From: Saccopteryx bilineata
Lineage: Eukaryota; Chordata; Mammalia; Chiroptera; Emballonuridae
Reading direction: 5' to 3'
DNA length: 64,000 bases
Assembly (NCBI RefSeq): GCF_036850765.1
Contig: NC_089495.1
Span: 195,627,847-195,691,846 of the forward strand
The position numbers and the translations under genes were made by a program. The notes beneath the pieces are model-generated. The model ran no database searches. It saw nothing but the letters and a program-made list of their open reading frames with translations, and was not told the DNA's origin. Below, in pieces: positions 38,301 to 50,368 of the stretch (positions within the stretch are counted from its first letter, which is position 1; each line of letters opens with the position of its first letter).

Positions 38301-41300
38301 GCTGGGGGGAAGATTTCCAAACAGGGATGTGAAGCGGCAGCTTTTGAGCCCAGGATTCGAGAATCCTGCCATGTCAGAGCCAGGAGGGCCTGTCGGAAGA
38401 GGCGCCCTGGGGCTTTTCAAAGTGGGTGCAGAGGGTCTCGGGAACCATGGGAATGCGCCCCCACGTCGCCCAGGGCCTGCCCTGAGGTGGGCTGCTCCTT
38501 GATAACCTGTTTGAGAGGTTGAGCCAGCTGGAGGTCATGAGAACGGGACAGTGCTGGGCCACCACACTCACACACTGCACAGCTGGGGAGAGGGAGGCCG
38601 GAGGGGCGCAGGGACTCGTGTGAGGAGGGAAGGTCACCCCAGGTATCCTGGGTCCCCAGTGAGGCTACGGAAGACAGGGGCTCTCTCTGGGACTCAGTGA
38701 TACATTCTTAGTGAACAAGATGGTTCTTAAACGCCCTCCCTCCCAGGCTGGCGAAGGTCCAGTGGTGCCTGAGAGCAACAGGAAGGCCTAAGTCAGGGGA
38801 ACTTGCCTGGCTTTGTGGCCTGTGGCCCCTCAAGGAGCAGCAGTTATAACCAGTTCAGCCACACCCTTTCTCTGCAGGCATCAGGCCATAGAGAAAAACG
38901 CACAGCCCTACCCTGGCTCTCTCAACCTCTCCATGCCTCAGTTTCCTTGCCCGTAAATGGGAATGACAATCCCTCACTCATCGGACTGTTGTGAGGATGG
39001 AATGGACAGGGATCCATGCACCAATAACCGGGCTTTCCATGTGTTAACTCTTCAATTCTCACAGCCACTCTGAGGCAGGCAATGTCTTTATCACCCAGAC
39101 CCGGGGTGCGGAGAGCTTGAGTCACATGTCCATGTGAGGCACGGAGGAATTGAGTCACATGCCCAACCTCACACAGCTTACAGGAAACAAGAGCTGGGAT
39201 TCCAACCTGAGTAGTCCGGCACCAGGGTCTGTGCTCCTAACCCCGAGGCTGCCCTGCCCTTCCAGGGCTGCTACACAGTAAGTGCTCAATGCAAGCTGGC
39301 TACTATGAGGATACAATAAGCTCCATCCCAAGGCACACGTGGGCTTTATGCATGGGCTTTGAAAGCTGGAAGGTGGCAGAAGGAAGACATATCTCTGGGC
39401 TGTAGTGGTCAGGGATGGATTCCTAGAGAAGGTGGCATCCTGGGCAGAGAACATGTCCAGCAGTAGAGAACACCGTGGGCAATGATGGAAGGGCATGCAA
39501 ACCGCGGTGGCCAGAGAGCAGGGCATTGTGGAAGACCTGACTGCGACTCAGGAGGTAGGGGAGAGGTCTGGAGAATGATCAGGAAGGAAGCCAGAAGGAC
39601 TTGGGTCTGGGGGCGGGGCCTCGCCAGAGGCTGTCTTCTGCCAGGTGGCTTGTGACTTCTGGGCTGAGGCTGTTGCTATCCTGTTTATGTTTCTCCCTCC
39701 TGGTTATGATCCCGGCTTTATCTGCAGAAGTGACCTTGGGTGTTAGATGGGGCCTGCCCAGCCCCTGTGGGGCCTGAGGAATGATGAGGAGCCCCTGCTT
39801 GGCCCAGGCTCTGCTCTTGGGGCAAGGGATGAAACCACATCCCAGAAACTACCCTTGGTCTCCCTGCACCCTTGTTCGGAAGGGGTTCAGGGACTGCCAG
39901 GAGGTCACTGCAGTGCAGTGTTTGGGAGTCCTGACGCTCAGACCAGGTTCACTACATGCGGCTGTACAGGCTGCTCACTGCACAGAGGTTCTCTGGCTAC
40001 GGGGCGAGCGGGGGTGGACATTCAGTCCTTGTTCCACTTACCAAGTCAAGTACCCATGGGGATTTGCCTGCCCAAAGTGGTGGTGAGGGGTGCCTTTTAC
40101 TTATTTTCACAAAGGCTCCAAGTCAGCCCTGCCCCTCTGGTTCTAGCGGCTATGTGACCTTGGGCAAGGTCATTCCCCTCCCTGGCCTTGATTTCCCATT
40201 TGAAAACTTGTCTAGCCTAAAGCAGAGATTCAACCCTGATGACAGATTAGAATAATCCTGGGGCCTTTAAAAGATACTAATGCCCAAGCGCCATCACAGA
40301 CCAAAGATCAAATCTTGGGGTACGGGTGTGTGAGTGTGAGGTTTTGGTATTTTTTTTAATTCCCAGGTGATTCTTATGTGCTGCCAAGACTGAGACCCAC
40401 TGTAGGAGGGTTGAAATTGGAACAGGATAGGCCTAGATGTGCATCCAAGTTCTACAACTTACTAGTTGCTACATCAGTAAGTCTCAGTTTGCCCTCTGTA
40501 AAATGGGAATAACAGCTTCCTCATAGAGTCAGAATGCTGATTCAATGTGAGGATATTCAGACAGCGTTTGGCACTGCGGCTGGCAAGCGGGAAGCTCCTG
40601 ATCCCAGGTACCAGTGACCATTATTTTGCTCCTGGCAAAATGAGGCTGACTTAAAATAAAGGGCCCAAGGATTCACAGACCTGGAGTCAGGCTTTCTCAG
40701 TTCCTTGAATCAAGTCCTAGTGCATGGGTCTCAATCTTGGCTGCTCACCTGTCATCTTATTGAGGTATGTGTGATGGTTGTTGTTATTTGATAGTTTACC
40801 TAACTTGTTGAAATTTTTAAATTTATTTTTCATTCGGTACTACATTCACATGGTTCAAAAAAAGCAAAACAATATAGAAGGTGCCCTTTAAGTCTTGCTT
40901 CCTCCGCTGCATCCTGCCCACCAGTCTACTATACTCTTCACCCCGGGGCAACCACTTCTCTTACTTTCTTATGTATCTCCCAAGTTTTCTTTATACAGAC
41001 CAGGCGGCAGAAAAGGTCATACGCTACCATCCACAACCTTACACTGTTCTGCACCTTGCATGCTCATTTAACAGCAGAGCCGGCAGCTTTTTCCATAGCA
41101 GCTGCGAGCAAGCTTTGAGGAAGGAAGGGTTCATGGTGAGGAAACTGAGGCTCAGACTGCTGAGTCAGCAGTGTCTGAGCTATCGCTCCCTGGCTCCAGA
41201 GACAGTGTTTGTCCCCCTGCTCCAACATGGCCTTCCAGGAAGCCTGAGAGAAGGCTGTGGAGGCTTGCCTGAATCTCTCCAGGCAAGGCTGGCAGGAGGT

Positions 41301-42679
41301 GGGGTGGGGTGGGCTGTTGGGGCTCCCACTCTGGGCATCAAAGGCACAGAGGGGCTAAAGCAGGAAAGAAGACCGTTCAAAGCCGTTCCGATGGTGACCC
41401 AGTGAGGGGATGCCCCCTAGATGGGACAGTGAGGGCCTGGCGGTCGTGCCCTCCAGCAGAGTGGAGCCTGCCAGGAACTCTCCGCCAGCCTCAGGCTGTG
41501 CTGGTGGCCGGCCAGGGCAGAAGAGGTGATGCAGGAAGGGAAGGAAACACAGCTGATGCAACAGGCCCAGGAGGGAAGAAGACTGGGGGGACCCCTTTCC
41601 TGGAAGTCAGGGCAGGGGGGACATTTAAGCAAGTGTTTTCTATGCAGGATACCTCAGGGCTCCCTCTGGAGTCCTGACCTGCTTGTTTACTGACTCACTG
41701 ACATTGGACTAGTCACTTTCTCGCCCTGTGCCTCAGTGTCCCCAAAGCAAAACTGAAGATTAGGTAGCTGGTCTTTAGGTAGCTTTGGGGCCCCCGTAAA
41801 AGACTCTGAGACTCCTCTTACCTTGTTGAGGAAACTGAGTCCTGCCTTGATCAGAATAGGGTGAGCCCGTCAGGGCCCTGGGCCTTTCTGGAGTGGGGCT
41901 GGGGGTACAAGGTCTCTCTACACTGCTCTAAAATCTGAACTCCTCCCCTTGGTCCTGCGTCTCTCTCACCACCCTGTTCTGCTCTCCAGTTAGACGTGGA
42001 GTTGGGACCATACCTGTGGGTCCCCGGGGGAAGCCCTGGCCCCAGTCTGACATCCTCCTCCTGGTGCTATGGGGTCCTGCACAGTGGGCAACCTCTTCAT
42101 CCTCGAGGGAGCTCCCTCTGCCACCCTGGCACCCAAGACCCTGCAAGGGCTGCTGGGCAGAGTTAATCTCTTAATACTGGTCACAATGAGATTTCAGGGA
42201 TGGTGGGAGGTGGTCTCCATGGAAACTGCAGACCCGCCCAGGGCCCATGCAAGGGGGTCCTAGAGACCCAACCCAAACAGGAACGGGAGACAGTGGCCTG
42301 GATGGCCGGGTCCTGCGCAGCCCTCTGCCATCTCTCTGGAGGGTGTGTGAGATAAGCCACACCCCCCACACTACCCTAGTGCTCTCCTGTGGAGAACTGG
42401 ACGGAACCACCTTCACAGGGAGAGCCCTTTCTGGGCCTTAGTTTCCCCATTCTCCAACTGGGGGATAACCCTTAACCCAGAGGCTTTTCTAGAAGACTGC
42501 AGGCTCCCGAGTCTGCCCGACCAGAGTTTGAAGCTAGGCTCTTTCCCCTCAGACTGTGACCTGGGCCAGGCGTCTCACTTCCCTGGGCTTCAGTTCCCCA
42601 TCCAGCAGGGAGCCCAGTCACTGTCGCGCCTGAGCGGTGAGTCTGGAGGCTCAGTGACCACGGTCCCCTCACCTCCTTC

Positions 42680-43060
42680 TGAGCCCCATCTGCACTGCAC
42701 AGCTGCGCCCCCACACCTGCACGCACTCCCAGCCACCTGCCCCTTTCACGATTCCACAGCCCCTGCCTTGTCTCTGGCCTGTGCACATGGCAGGCCTCTG
42801 CCCAGAGCATCACACCTCTTTCTTCAACATCCCGTCCTCTAAGCCCCATCTTGCTCATCTTCCCTGCCGGCCCGGGGAGGGCTGGGAGGGGGGTCAGGGC
42901 TCTGCTCTGTGCTCCCGCAGTCCGCTGTGTAATCCAACATGGTTACTGGGTGTCCGTCTGCCTCCCCCCGTTTACCCTTATCTTCCCAGGACCCAGCTGG
43001 CACTTAATACCATAGGTTGGATAAATAAATGAGTGAATAGAGGAATTTGTCCATCCTGTC
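42680..43060 (+). repeat. L2-like ancient LINE fragment
   Basis: Ends with GCACTTAATACCATAGGTTG GATAAATAAATGAGTGAAT, a typical old L2-type end. By recognition only. Confidence 0.5.
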
Positions 43061-43120
43061 ATTCATTATTTACTCAGCACCTTCCATGTGCACTATTGTG
43101 GGTGTTCGAGCAAATTAAAA

Positions 43121-43489
43121 TACAGGGTGCACAATTAAATTTGAACTTCAAATAAACAATGAATAATTATTTTAGCATAAGTATATATGTACCCAACAAT
43201 GCATGGCGCATACTTATACTTTTTTAAAAAATTTATTTCATTTTTAATTTTTATTTATTTATTCATTTTAGAGAGGAGAGAAAGAGAGAGAGAGAGAAGG
43301 GGGGGGGGAGCAAGAAGCATCAACTCCCATATGTGCCTTGACCATGCAGGTCCAGGGTATCGAACTGGCGACCTCAGTGTTTCCAGGTCGACACTTTATC
43401 CATTGCGCCACCAATGGTCAGGTGCATACTTATACTTAAAACACTTTTGTTGTTTGTCCTCAAGTTCAAATGTAACTGGGTGTTTTGTA
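43121..43489. mobile_element. TA-flanked palindromic DNA transposon remnant, split by a SINE
   Basis: Ends are inverted over about 38 bp: TACAGGGTGCACAATTAAAT on the left, and TACAAAACACCCAGTTACAT read inward from the right, both continuing TTGAACTT and then ACAAACAA-like sequence. TA dinucleotides bound it. A type B SINE (43222-43423) sits inside. The family name is not known to me. Confidence 0.7.
43222..43423 (-). mobile_element. SINE, type B, with perfect 14-bp TSD, nested
   Basis: Minus-strand copy. The duplication GCATACTTATACTT at 43208-43221 and 43424-43437 is perfect and lies inside the DNA-transposon remnant. Confidence 0.9.
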
Positions 43490-43706
43490 TTGGATCTGGC
43501 CACCATATTCTGGTGGGGAGGCAGGGTGGAACTAGTGAGCAAGCAATGAAGTTAAAGAATTTCTAACAGTACTGGATGAGATAGCGCCTGGGGAGAGTAG
43601 GGAGAACTCTGCATAGGGTGATCTCCCAGTGCGAGGCCTCTGTCCCTGTGGGACAGTTCCAAGCTCCAGTGAGATACTACTTTGTGAAAGTCCTTTCAGT
43701 ATCTTT

Positions 43707-44000
43707 TTAATTTTTTTTTACAGAAACAGAGAGAGAGTCAGACAGACAGGAACGGAGAGAGATGAGAAGCATCAATCATTAGTTTTGCATTCATTGATTG
43801 CTTTCTCATATATGCCTTGACTGGGGGGCTACAGCAGACTGAGTAACCCTTGCTCGAGCCAGCAACCTTGGGTCCAAGCTGGTGAGCTTTTGCTCAAACC
43901 AGATGAGCCCGCGCTCAAGCTGGCGACCTCGGGGTCTCAAACCTGGGTCCTCCGTGTCCCAGTCTGATGCTCTATCCACTGCGCCACCTCCTGGTCAGGC
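43707..44000 (-). mobile_element. SINE, type C
   Basis: Reads on the minus strand from GCCTGACCAGGAGGTGGCGC to a T-rich left end. Flanks CCTTTCAGTATCTT and CCTTTTCAGGATCTT suggest an imperfect target duplication. Confidence 0.85.
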
Positions 44001-44786
44001 CCTTTTCAGGATCTTAAAGGGCACTGTGGAGGCTGCTAAACTTGAGAGAAGGGCTCAGAGGCAGGCAGAAGGGGCAGCAGAGGGAGGGGGGGCTCTGAAT
44101 TTCACTTGAAGAGACACCACAATTTTGTAATTTGGATCTGGGCCTTCATAAACCTTCAGGAACTCACAGCCCCACTCCTTGGTCAGCCAATGTCTTCTGC
44201 GGGGCTGAGAGCCAGAGGAAAGGGCCATAGAGGCTGTGCAGAGAAGCGTGACCACCTGTCCTGCGATTGCCCTGTTGTGCAGCTCAATAAGGGCATGGGG
44301 CAGAAAGCAGCTCAGAGGCCCAGGGAGTGCCGCATTTTGAGCTTCTTGGGCTCCTCCTAGTGGCCAATACAGGAACTCTCAGAAACTTAATCACAAGGGC
44401 TTCATCAATCACAGCGAAGGTTGCATTACAATCCCACCAATCACAGGCCCAGACCTAATACATCTTTCCAAAGTCTTGGAAGACAGCTCCACACAACTCA
44501 CTGGGTTTTAGGGACAAGCTAATTTCCCTCCAGTCACACACCAACACCTGGCCACTGCACCAATCAGTACACAAGATTTTTAAACCAGTTCTCCAAGACC
44601 GGCACTGAAATGCAGTTCCACCAACTACTAAATTTATATTCCTCAACACCCGGTTGCAGGGTACAGGAGCCTCAAAAGAGGGTCCCAGGTTTTGTGCGGG
44701 CTCCATGTGGAATCTCTAATCTGCATTTAGGAGGATTTATTTCTCTTAATATTTCATAATATTACTATTATAAAAATTAATGTGAG
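44001..44786. other. Interspersed single-copy sequence, no gene seen
   Basis: No recognisable exon or young repeat. Includes AT-rich sequence at 44730-44780, just before a SINE. Confidence 0.5.
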
Positions 44787-45185
44787 GCCCTGGCCGGTTG
44801 GCTCAGCGGTAGAGCGTCGGCCTAGCGTGCGGAGGACCCGGGATCGATTCCTGGCCAGGGCACACAGGAGAAGCGCCCATTTGCTTCTCCACCCCTCCGC
44901 CGCGCCTTCCTCTCTGTCTCTCTCTTCCCCTCCCGCAGCCAAGGCTCCATTGGAGCAAAGATGGCCCGGGCGCTGGGGATGGCTCTGTGGCCTCTGCCTC
45001 AGGCGCTAGAGTGGCTCTGGTCGCAACATGGCGACGCCCAGGATGGGCAGAGCATCGCCCCCTGGTGGGCAGAGCATCGCCCCCTGGTGGGCGTGCCGGG
45101 TGGATCCCGGTCGGGCGCATGCGGGAGTCTGTCTGTCTCTCCCTGTTTCCAGCTTCAGAAAAATGCAAAAAAAAAAAAAAAAAAA
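44787..45185 (+). mobile_element. SINE, type A, with perfect 15-bp TSD
   Basis: The duplication AAAAATTAATGTGAG occurs at 44772-44786 and 45186-45200. One base of the B box is changed (GGATCGATT in place of GGTTCGATT). Confidence 0.92.
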
Positions 45186-45322
45186 AAAAATTAATGTGAG
45201 GGTCTAGCATACTGAGAAAAGTATGGTCTTTGGAGCTAGACACACCTGAATTGGAGTGCTCTTACTAGCTTTGTAAAGTAACACAATTCACTTCTCTTCC
45301 ACAGTCTTTAAAAGAGACTACT

Positions 45323-45513
45323 AGCCTGGCTTGTGTTGGTGCAGTGGCTAAAGCCTTGACCTGTAATACTGAGGTCGCTGGTTCAAAACCCTGGGCTTGC
45401 CCAGTCAGGGCACATACAACAAGCAAGCAATAAACAACTATAGTGAAGAAACTATGAGTTGATACTTCTCACTCCCCCCTCCTCTCTGTATAATAAATAA
45501 ATAAAATATTTTA
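45323..45513 (+). mobile_element. SINE, type B, diverged
   Basis: GCCTGGCTTGTGTTGGTGCA head and CTGGGCTTGCCCAGTCAGGG core, AATAAATAAATAAAAT end. More diverged than its neighbours. Confidence 0.8.
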
Positions 45514-45874
45514 AAAAGAGAGAAATATTGTCATATTTCATCATCCCACCTCATATCAATTATTCAAGCCCAAATCCTGGCAGTCACTACCCTGTGTTCT
45601 TCCGCCCCACCCCTCCCAGCTCATCAGAAGTCCAGTTCTTGCCACCTCCAACAATATCTCCGAGTTCCAGCATCTTCTCATCTCCACCACAGCCAGCTTG
45701 CCCACATCACCTCCTCTCTCCAGAGCTGCTCACTTCTCTTGTTCCTTTGCTCTGGGTCCCCCATCCACTATTCACCCAGGGCCCAGAGATGATTTTGTAC
45801 AAACAGACTAGATAGGTCCCTCCCTTACTTAAATGTTCACAGCTTCCTGTGCATTTTTAAAAAACAAACATAAG

Positions 45875-46302
45875 CCCTGGCCGGTTGGCTCAGCGGTAGA
45901 GCGTTGGCCTAGCGTGCAGAGGACCCGGGTTCGATTCCCGGCCAGGGCACATAGGAGAAGCGCCCATTTGCTTCTCCACCCCTCCGCCGCGCCTTCCTCT
46001 CTGTCTCTCTCTTCCCCTCCCGCAGCCAAGGCTCCATTGGAGCAAAAGATGGCCCGGGCGCTGGGGATGGCTCTGTGGCCTCTGCCCCAGGCGCTAGAGT
46101 GGCTCTGGTCGCAATATGGCGACACCCAGGAGGGTCGCAACATGGCGACGCCCAGGATGGGCAGAGCATCGCCCCCTGGTGGGCAGAGCGTCGCCCCCTG
46201 GTGGGCGTGCCGGGTGGATCCCGGTCGGGCGCATGTGGGAGTCTGTCTGACTGTCTCTCCCTGTTTCCAGCTTCAGAAAAATGAAAAAAAAAAAAAAAAA
46301 AA
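45875..46302 (+). mobile_element. SINE, type A, with internal 26-bp duplication
   Basis: Full-length copy. The body carries GTCGCAATATGGCGACACCC and then GTCGCAACATGGCGACGCCC, a short tandem duplication not in the other copies. A target duplication is not clear. Confidence 0.88.
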
Positions 46303-46475
46303 TTTCAGAACTCTCATGAACTGTGAGGCTTACCTAACCTTGTTTCCGTATTTTTACATCTCCAACCTAATTTCATTTCACTTACCCCCACAACAGTGGC
46401 TGCGGCCATCTAGTTTTTCCTTCCTGTTTCAGGGCCTTTGCATATCTCCTCCACCCCCATTAAAAAGATGATCCT

Positions 46476-46794
46476 TGCCTGACCAGGTGGTGGCACAGTG
46501 GATAGAGTGTCGAACTGGTATGTGGAGGACCCAGGTTCGAGTCCTTGAGGTCGCTAGCTTGAGCACGGGCTCATCTGGTTTGAGCAAAAAGCTCACCAGC
46601 TTGGATCCAAGGTCGCTGGCTTGAGCAAGGGGTTACTCGGTCTGCTGTAGCCCCATGGTCAAGGCACATATGACAAATCAATCAATGAACAACTAAGGTG
46701 TCACAACAAAAAACTAATGATTGATGTTTCTCTCTCTCTCCGTTCCTGTCTGTCCCTATCTGTCCCTCTCTCTGACTCTCTTTTTCTGTAAAAA
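46476..46794 (+). mobile_element. SINE, type C, with perfect 14-bp TSD
   Basis: The duplication AAAAAGATGATCCT occurs at 46462-46475 and 46795-46808. Full-length body with poly(A). Confidence 0.9.
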
Positions 46795-46848
46795 AAAAAG
46801 ATGATCCTCATTTCTTGTATTCCCCATGGCACACCCCACATTTTGAAC

Positions 46849-47411
46849 CAGGGGTCCCCAAACTATGGCCCGTGGGCCGCATGCAGCCCCCTGAGGCCAT
46901 TTATCCAGCCACGCCGCACTTCCGGAAGGGGTACCTCTTTCATTGGTGGTCAGTGAGAGGAGCATAGTTCCTATTGAAATACTGGTTAGTTTGTTGATTT
47001 AAATTTACTTGTTCTTTATTTTAAATATTGTATTTGTTCCTGTTTTGTTTTTTTACTTTAAAATAAGATATGTGGGCCTGACCTGTGGTCCTGTGGTGGC
47101 GCAGTGGATAAAGTGTTGACCTGGAAATGCTGAGGTCGCCAGTTCAAAACCCTGGGCTTGCCTGGTCAAGGCACATATGGGAGTTGATGCTTCCAGCTCC
47201 TCCTCCCCTTCTCTCTCTCTGTCTCTCTTCTCTCTCTCTCTCTCTCTGTCTCTCCCTCTCCTCTCTAAAATGAATAAATTTTAAAAAATACCTAAAATAA
47301 GATATGTGCAGTGTGCATAGGGATTTGTTCATATTTTTTTTATAGTCTGGCCCTCCAATGGTCTGAGGGACAGTGAACTGGCCCCCTGTGTAAAAAGTTT
47401 GAGGACCCCTG
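46849..47411 (+). mobile_element. hAT element, family 1, longer form, split by a SINE
   Basis: Begins CAGGGGTCCCCAAACTATGG and ends GTTTGAGGACCCCTG. It shares its first about 115 bp and last about 65 bp with the 189-bp element at 12533-12721 but keeps an extra AT-rich middle. Flanks TTTTGAAC (46841-46848) and TCTTGAAC (47412-47419) are an 8-bp target duplication with one mismatch. Confidence 0.88.
47075..47292 (+). mobile_element. SINE, type B, with 16-bp TSD, nested in the hAT element
   Basis: The duplication TAAAATAAGATATGTG occurs at 47059-47074 and 47293-47308. A short CCTGTGGT duplication is seen in its head. Confidence 0.9.
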
Positions 47412-47564
47412 TCTTGAACAGTTTAGTATTAAATGCATAATAGGTGCTTAATAAATATATGTTGGAGGAATGACTGAAAGTTTTTGAGAAGAAACTGATC
47501 TAATGTACATGAAGTGCTTAGAACATACTATATGTTGATATAGTGGGTTAAAAAATGAATTATT

Positions 47565-47736
47565 ATATATTTTTTATTTATTCATTTTAGAGAGGAGAGA
47601 CAGAGAGAGAGAAGGGGGAGGAGCTGGAAGCATCAACTCCCATATGTGCCTTGACCAGGCAAGCCCAGGGTTTCGAACCGGCAACCTCAGCGTTTCCAGG
47701 TTGACGCTTTATCCACTGCGCCACCACAGGTCAGGC
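47565..47736 (-). mobile_element. SINE, type B
   Basis: Minus-strand copy: GCCTGACCTGTGGTGGCGCA at its 5' end (47736), AT-rich 3' end at about 47565. Confidence 0.85.
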
Positions 47737-47809
47737 ACAAAAAAAAAAAAAATTATTTTAACGGTTTCTTTTTTAGACTTCCAAAATTGAGCCCTTTATT
47801 CACTCACTG

Positions 47810-48005
47810 GTTTTTGTTTTGTTTTGTTTTTTGTATTTTTCTGAAGTTAAAGTGGTTTATTTTCTGAAGTTAAAAGAGGAGGCAGCCTGACCTGTGGTGG
47901 CGCAGTGGATAAAGCGTCAACCTGGAAACGCTGAAGTTGCCGGTTCAAAACTCTGGGCTTGCCTGGTCAAGGCACATATGGGAGTTGATGCTTCTTGCTC
48001 CTCCC

Positions 48006-48036
<31 letters not shown>

Positions 48037-48423
48037 CCCCCTCTCTATAATGAATAAATAAAATCTTAAAAAAAAAAGGTTAAAAAAAAAAAGTGAGGAG
48101 GCAGACTCCTGCATGCGCCCAACCAGGATCCACCCAGCATGCCCACTAGGGGGCGATGCTCTACCCATTTGGGGCATTGCTCCATTGCAGCCTGAGCCAT
48201 TCTAGTGCCTGAGGTGGAGGCCATAGAGCCATCTTCAGCACTTGGGCCAACTTTGCTCCAATGGGGCCTTGGCTGTGGGAGGAGAAGAGAGAAATAGAGA
48301 GGAAAGAGAGGGGGAGGGGTGGAGAAGCAGATGGGTCCTTCTCCTGTGAGCCCTGACCTGAAATCAAACCTGGGACTTCCACATATGGGGCCAATGCTAT
48401 ACCATTGAGCCAACCGGCCAGGG
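47810..48423 (-). mobile_element. SINE, type A-like (older), split by another SINE
   Basis: Minus-strand copy whose 5' end is at 48423 (CCCTGGCCGGTTGGCTCAAT) and whose T-rich end starts near 47810. TCACTCACTG on both sides (47800-47809, 48424-48433) is the target duplication. The type B SINE at 47886-48094 interrupts its 3' part. Confidence 0.82.
47886..48094 (+). mobile_element. SINE, type B, with 10-bp TSD, nested
   Basis: GAGGAGGCAG at 47876-47885 and 48095-48104 is the target duplication, inside the older SINE on the opposite strand. Confidence 0.88.
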
Positions 48424-49232
48424 TCACTCACTGATTTGAAAAATATTTTTCTTTAATGTGGCAACTCAAGATAGATAAGTGGGAAAATACAGACAGCCTA
48501 GAAATAGATCTACAAATATTTGAAATGGCATGTCCAAAAAGCAAAGGCATTGCATATCAGTCAAGAAAGGATGTCCTGCTTAATAAATGGTGCTGGGCCT
48601 ATTGTTTATACATGAAAAAAAATATATAGAATGGCATCTCTGTTTCATATCATACACAAAAGTTAATTCCTGTAGAATAACTACCTAAATATGAAAATAA
48701 AACTTATAGAAAATATTCAGCATAATATCCATTATGATCTCAGGCCCTGCAAGACCTTCTAGGCAAGATATAAAAAGTAAAAACCATAATGAAAACCATT
48801 ATTAAATGTAATGACCTTATTCCTCATTTAACCAAAATAACTACATCACAGTTATAAACATCTATATAAAAAAAAGATTCTCTGAAGAGAGTGAAAAGAC
48901 AAGCTACACACTGATCAAAGGTATTTTCCACAAGTATAACTGAAAAAGGACTTGTATCAAGAATAAATAACCCATTCAAGTTGATAAGAAAAGGTAAATA
49001 ATGCAGTAGGAAAATGGGCAAAGGATATGAACAAGCAGACGGACATAGGAAATGCAAATGACATAAAGCCTTTCCCAACTGACTGAAGGGTTAGTGCGGA
49101 GCAAGTTACCAATAATATCTCAAAGAAGTTCAGATGCCCATTGGCTGAGATCCGGAAATTCAACACCTTATCCCAGAGAAACTCACCCACCAGCACAAAC
49201 TGGCAACTGCTCTACTGTCAAAAAACAGAATA

Positions 49233-49451
49233 GCCTGACCTGTGGTGGCGCAGTGGATAAAGCATCGACCTGGAACTCTGAGGTCGCCGGTTCGAAACCC
49301 TGGGCTTGCCTGGTCAAGGCACATATGGGAGTTGATGCTTCCAGCTCCTCCCCCCTTCTCTCTCTCTGTCTCTCCTCTCTCTCTCTCCCTCTGTCTCTCC
49401 CTCTCCTCTCTAAAAATGAATAAATAAAAAAAATAAAAAAAAACAAACAAA
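49233..49451 (+). mobile_element. SINE, type B, with 13-bp TSD
   Basis: AAAAAACAGAATA at 49220-49232 and 49452-49464. Confidence 0.9.
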
Positions 49452-49841
49452 AAAAAACAGAATAAATGTACTGGGGAGATTTATACACATTTGAAAAGAG
49501 TGACCCCGTGCTACTTGTGTCTGCATGGGAGGATCCGAAAAGCTATTATACAAGTGAATAAAAAATAAATAAAAAAAAGAAGTTGCTGAAGGGCATGTAC
49601 AACATACCATTTGAATAAATTTTCCAGATATGCAAAATAACATTACATATTGTTTATGTAGCCATGTAGAGTAAAAGTACAGAACCATGTCGGAAGTAAT
49701 AAACACCAAATGTTTGCAGTCGTCACCTCGGAGAAGGATGGCAGGGCGATGGAATCAGGGAGGGCACAGGGCCTTCAACTCTAAGTGTAATGTTTCATTT
49801 CTCATTAAAACAAAATATAAACCAAATGAAAATATGGTCCT

Positions 49842-50219
49842 GGCCCTGGCCAGTTGGCTCAGTGGTAGAGCGTCGGCCTGGCATGCAGAAGTCCCAGGTT
49901 TGATTCCCGGCCAGGGCACACAGGAGAGGCGCCCATCTGCCTCTCCACCCCTCCCCCTCTCTTTCCTCTCTGTCTCTCTCTTCCCCTCCCACAGCCAATG
50001 CTCCATTGGAGCAAAAGATGGCCCGGGCACTGGGGATGGCTCTATGGCCTCTGCCCCAGGAGCTAGAGTGGCTCTGGTCGGGACAGAGCAATGCCCCAGA
50101 TGAGCAGAGCATCGCCTCCTGGTGGGTGTGCCGGGTGGATCCTGGTTGGGCGCATGCAGGAGTCTGTCTGACTGCCTCCCCGTTTCCAGCTTCAGAAAAA
50201 TACAAAGAAAAAAAAAAAA
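49842..50219 (+). mobile_element. SINE, type A, with perfect 14-bp TSD
   Basis: GAAAATATGGTCCT at 49828-49841 and 50220-50233. It is a subtype differing from 1291-1684 (GGCATGCAGAAGTCCCAGG in the anticodon-arm region). Confidence 0.9.
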
Positions 50220-50368
50220 GAAAATATGGTCCTACGGTAGGATTTGACAAAACTGAGACACGTACATCAGTCTTCACAATATTATTCTCTATATTTTTCT
50301 GCATGTTTGTAATATTTTTTACTTTGTAAAAAAAAAGGAAAAAGAGATTTATAAAAATCCACTTTCTT

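Larger units (their letters stand above)
33200..42600. other. Upstream region of P1, mostly single-copy, no gene recognised
   Basis: No coding exon is recognised on either strand. It contains two copies of an 86-bp repeat (33892-33977, 35253-35338), a minisatellite (34231-34546), an AC-rich stretch (35420-35760) and MIR-like pieces around 36700-36830, 38920-39250, 40140-40230, 40430-40560 and 41680-41760. About 40800-41030 resembles the 3' part of an old LINE. No young SINE is present. In human this interval is intron 1 of P2-driven HNF4A transcripts and overlaps an antisense lncRNA; neither can be shown here. Confidence 0.5.
48434..50368 (+). mobile_element. Old L1 fragment (late ORF2 to 3' end), interrupted
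   Basis: Phrases such as AATGGTGCTGGGCCTATTG and AAAATGGGCAAAGGATATGA match the 3' part of L1 ORF2 in the plus orientation. The frame is broken by many stops. SINEs at 49233-49451 and 49842-50219 interrupt it or its 3' tail. Limits are approximate; the family is not assigned. Confidence 0.65.
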
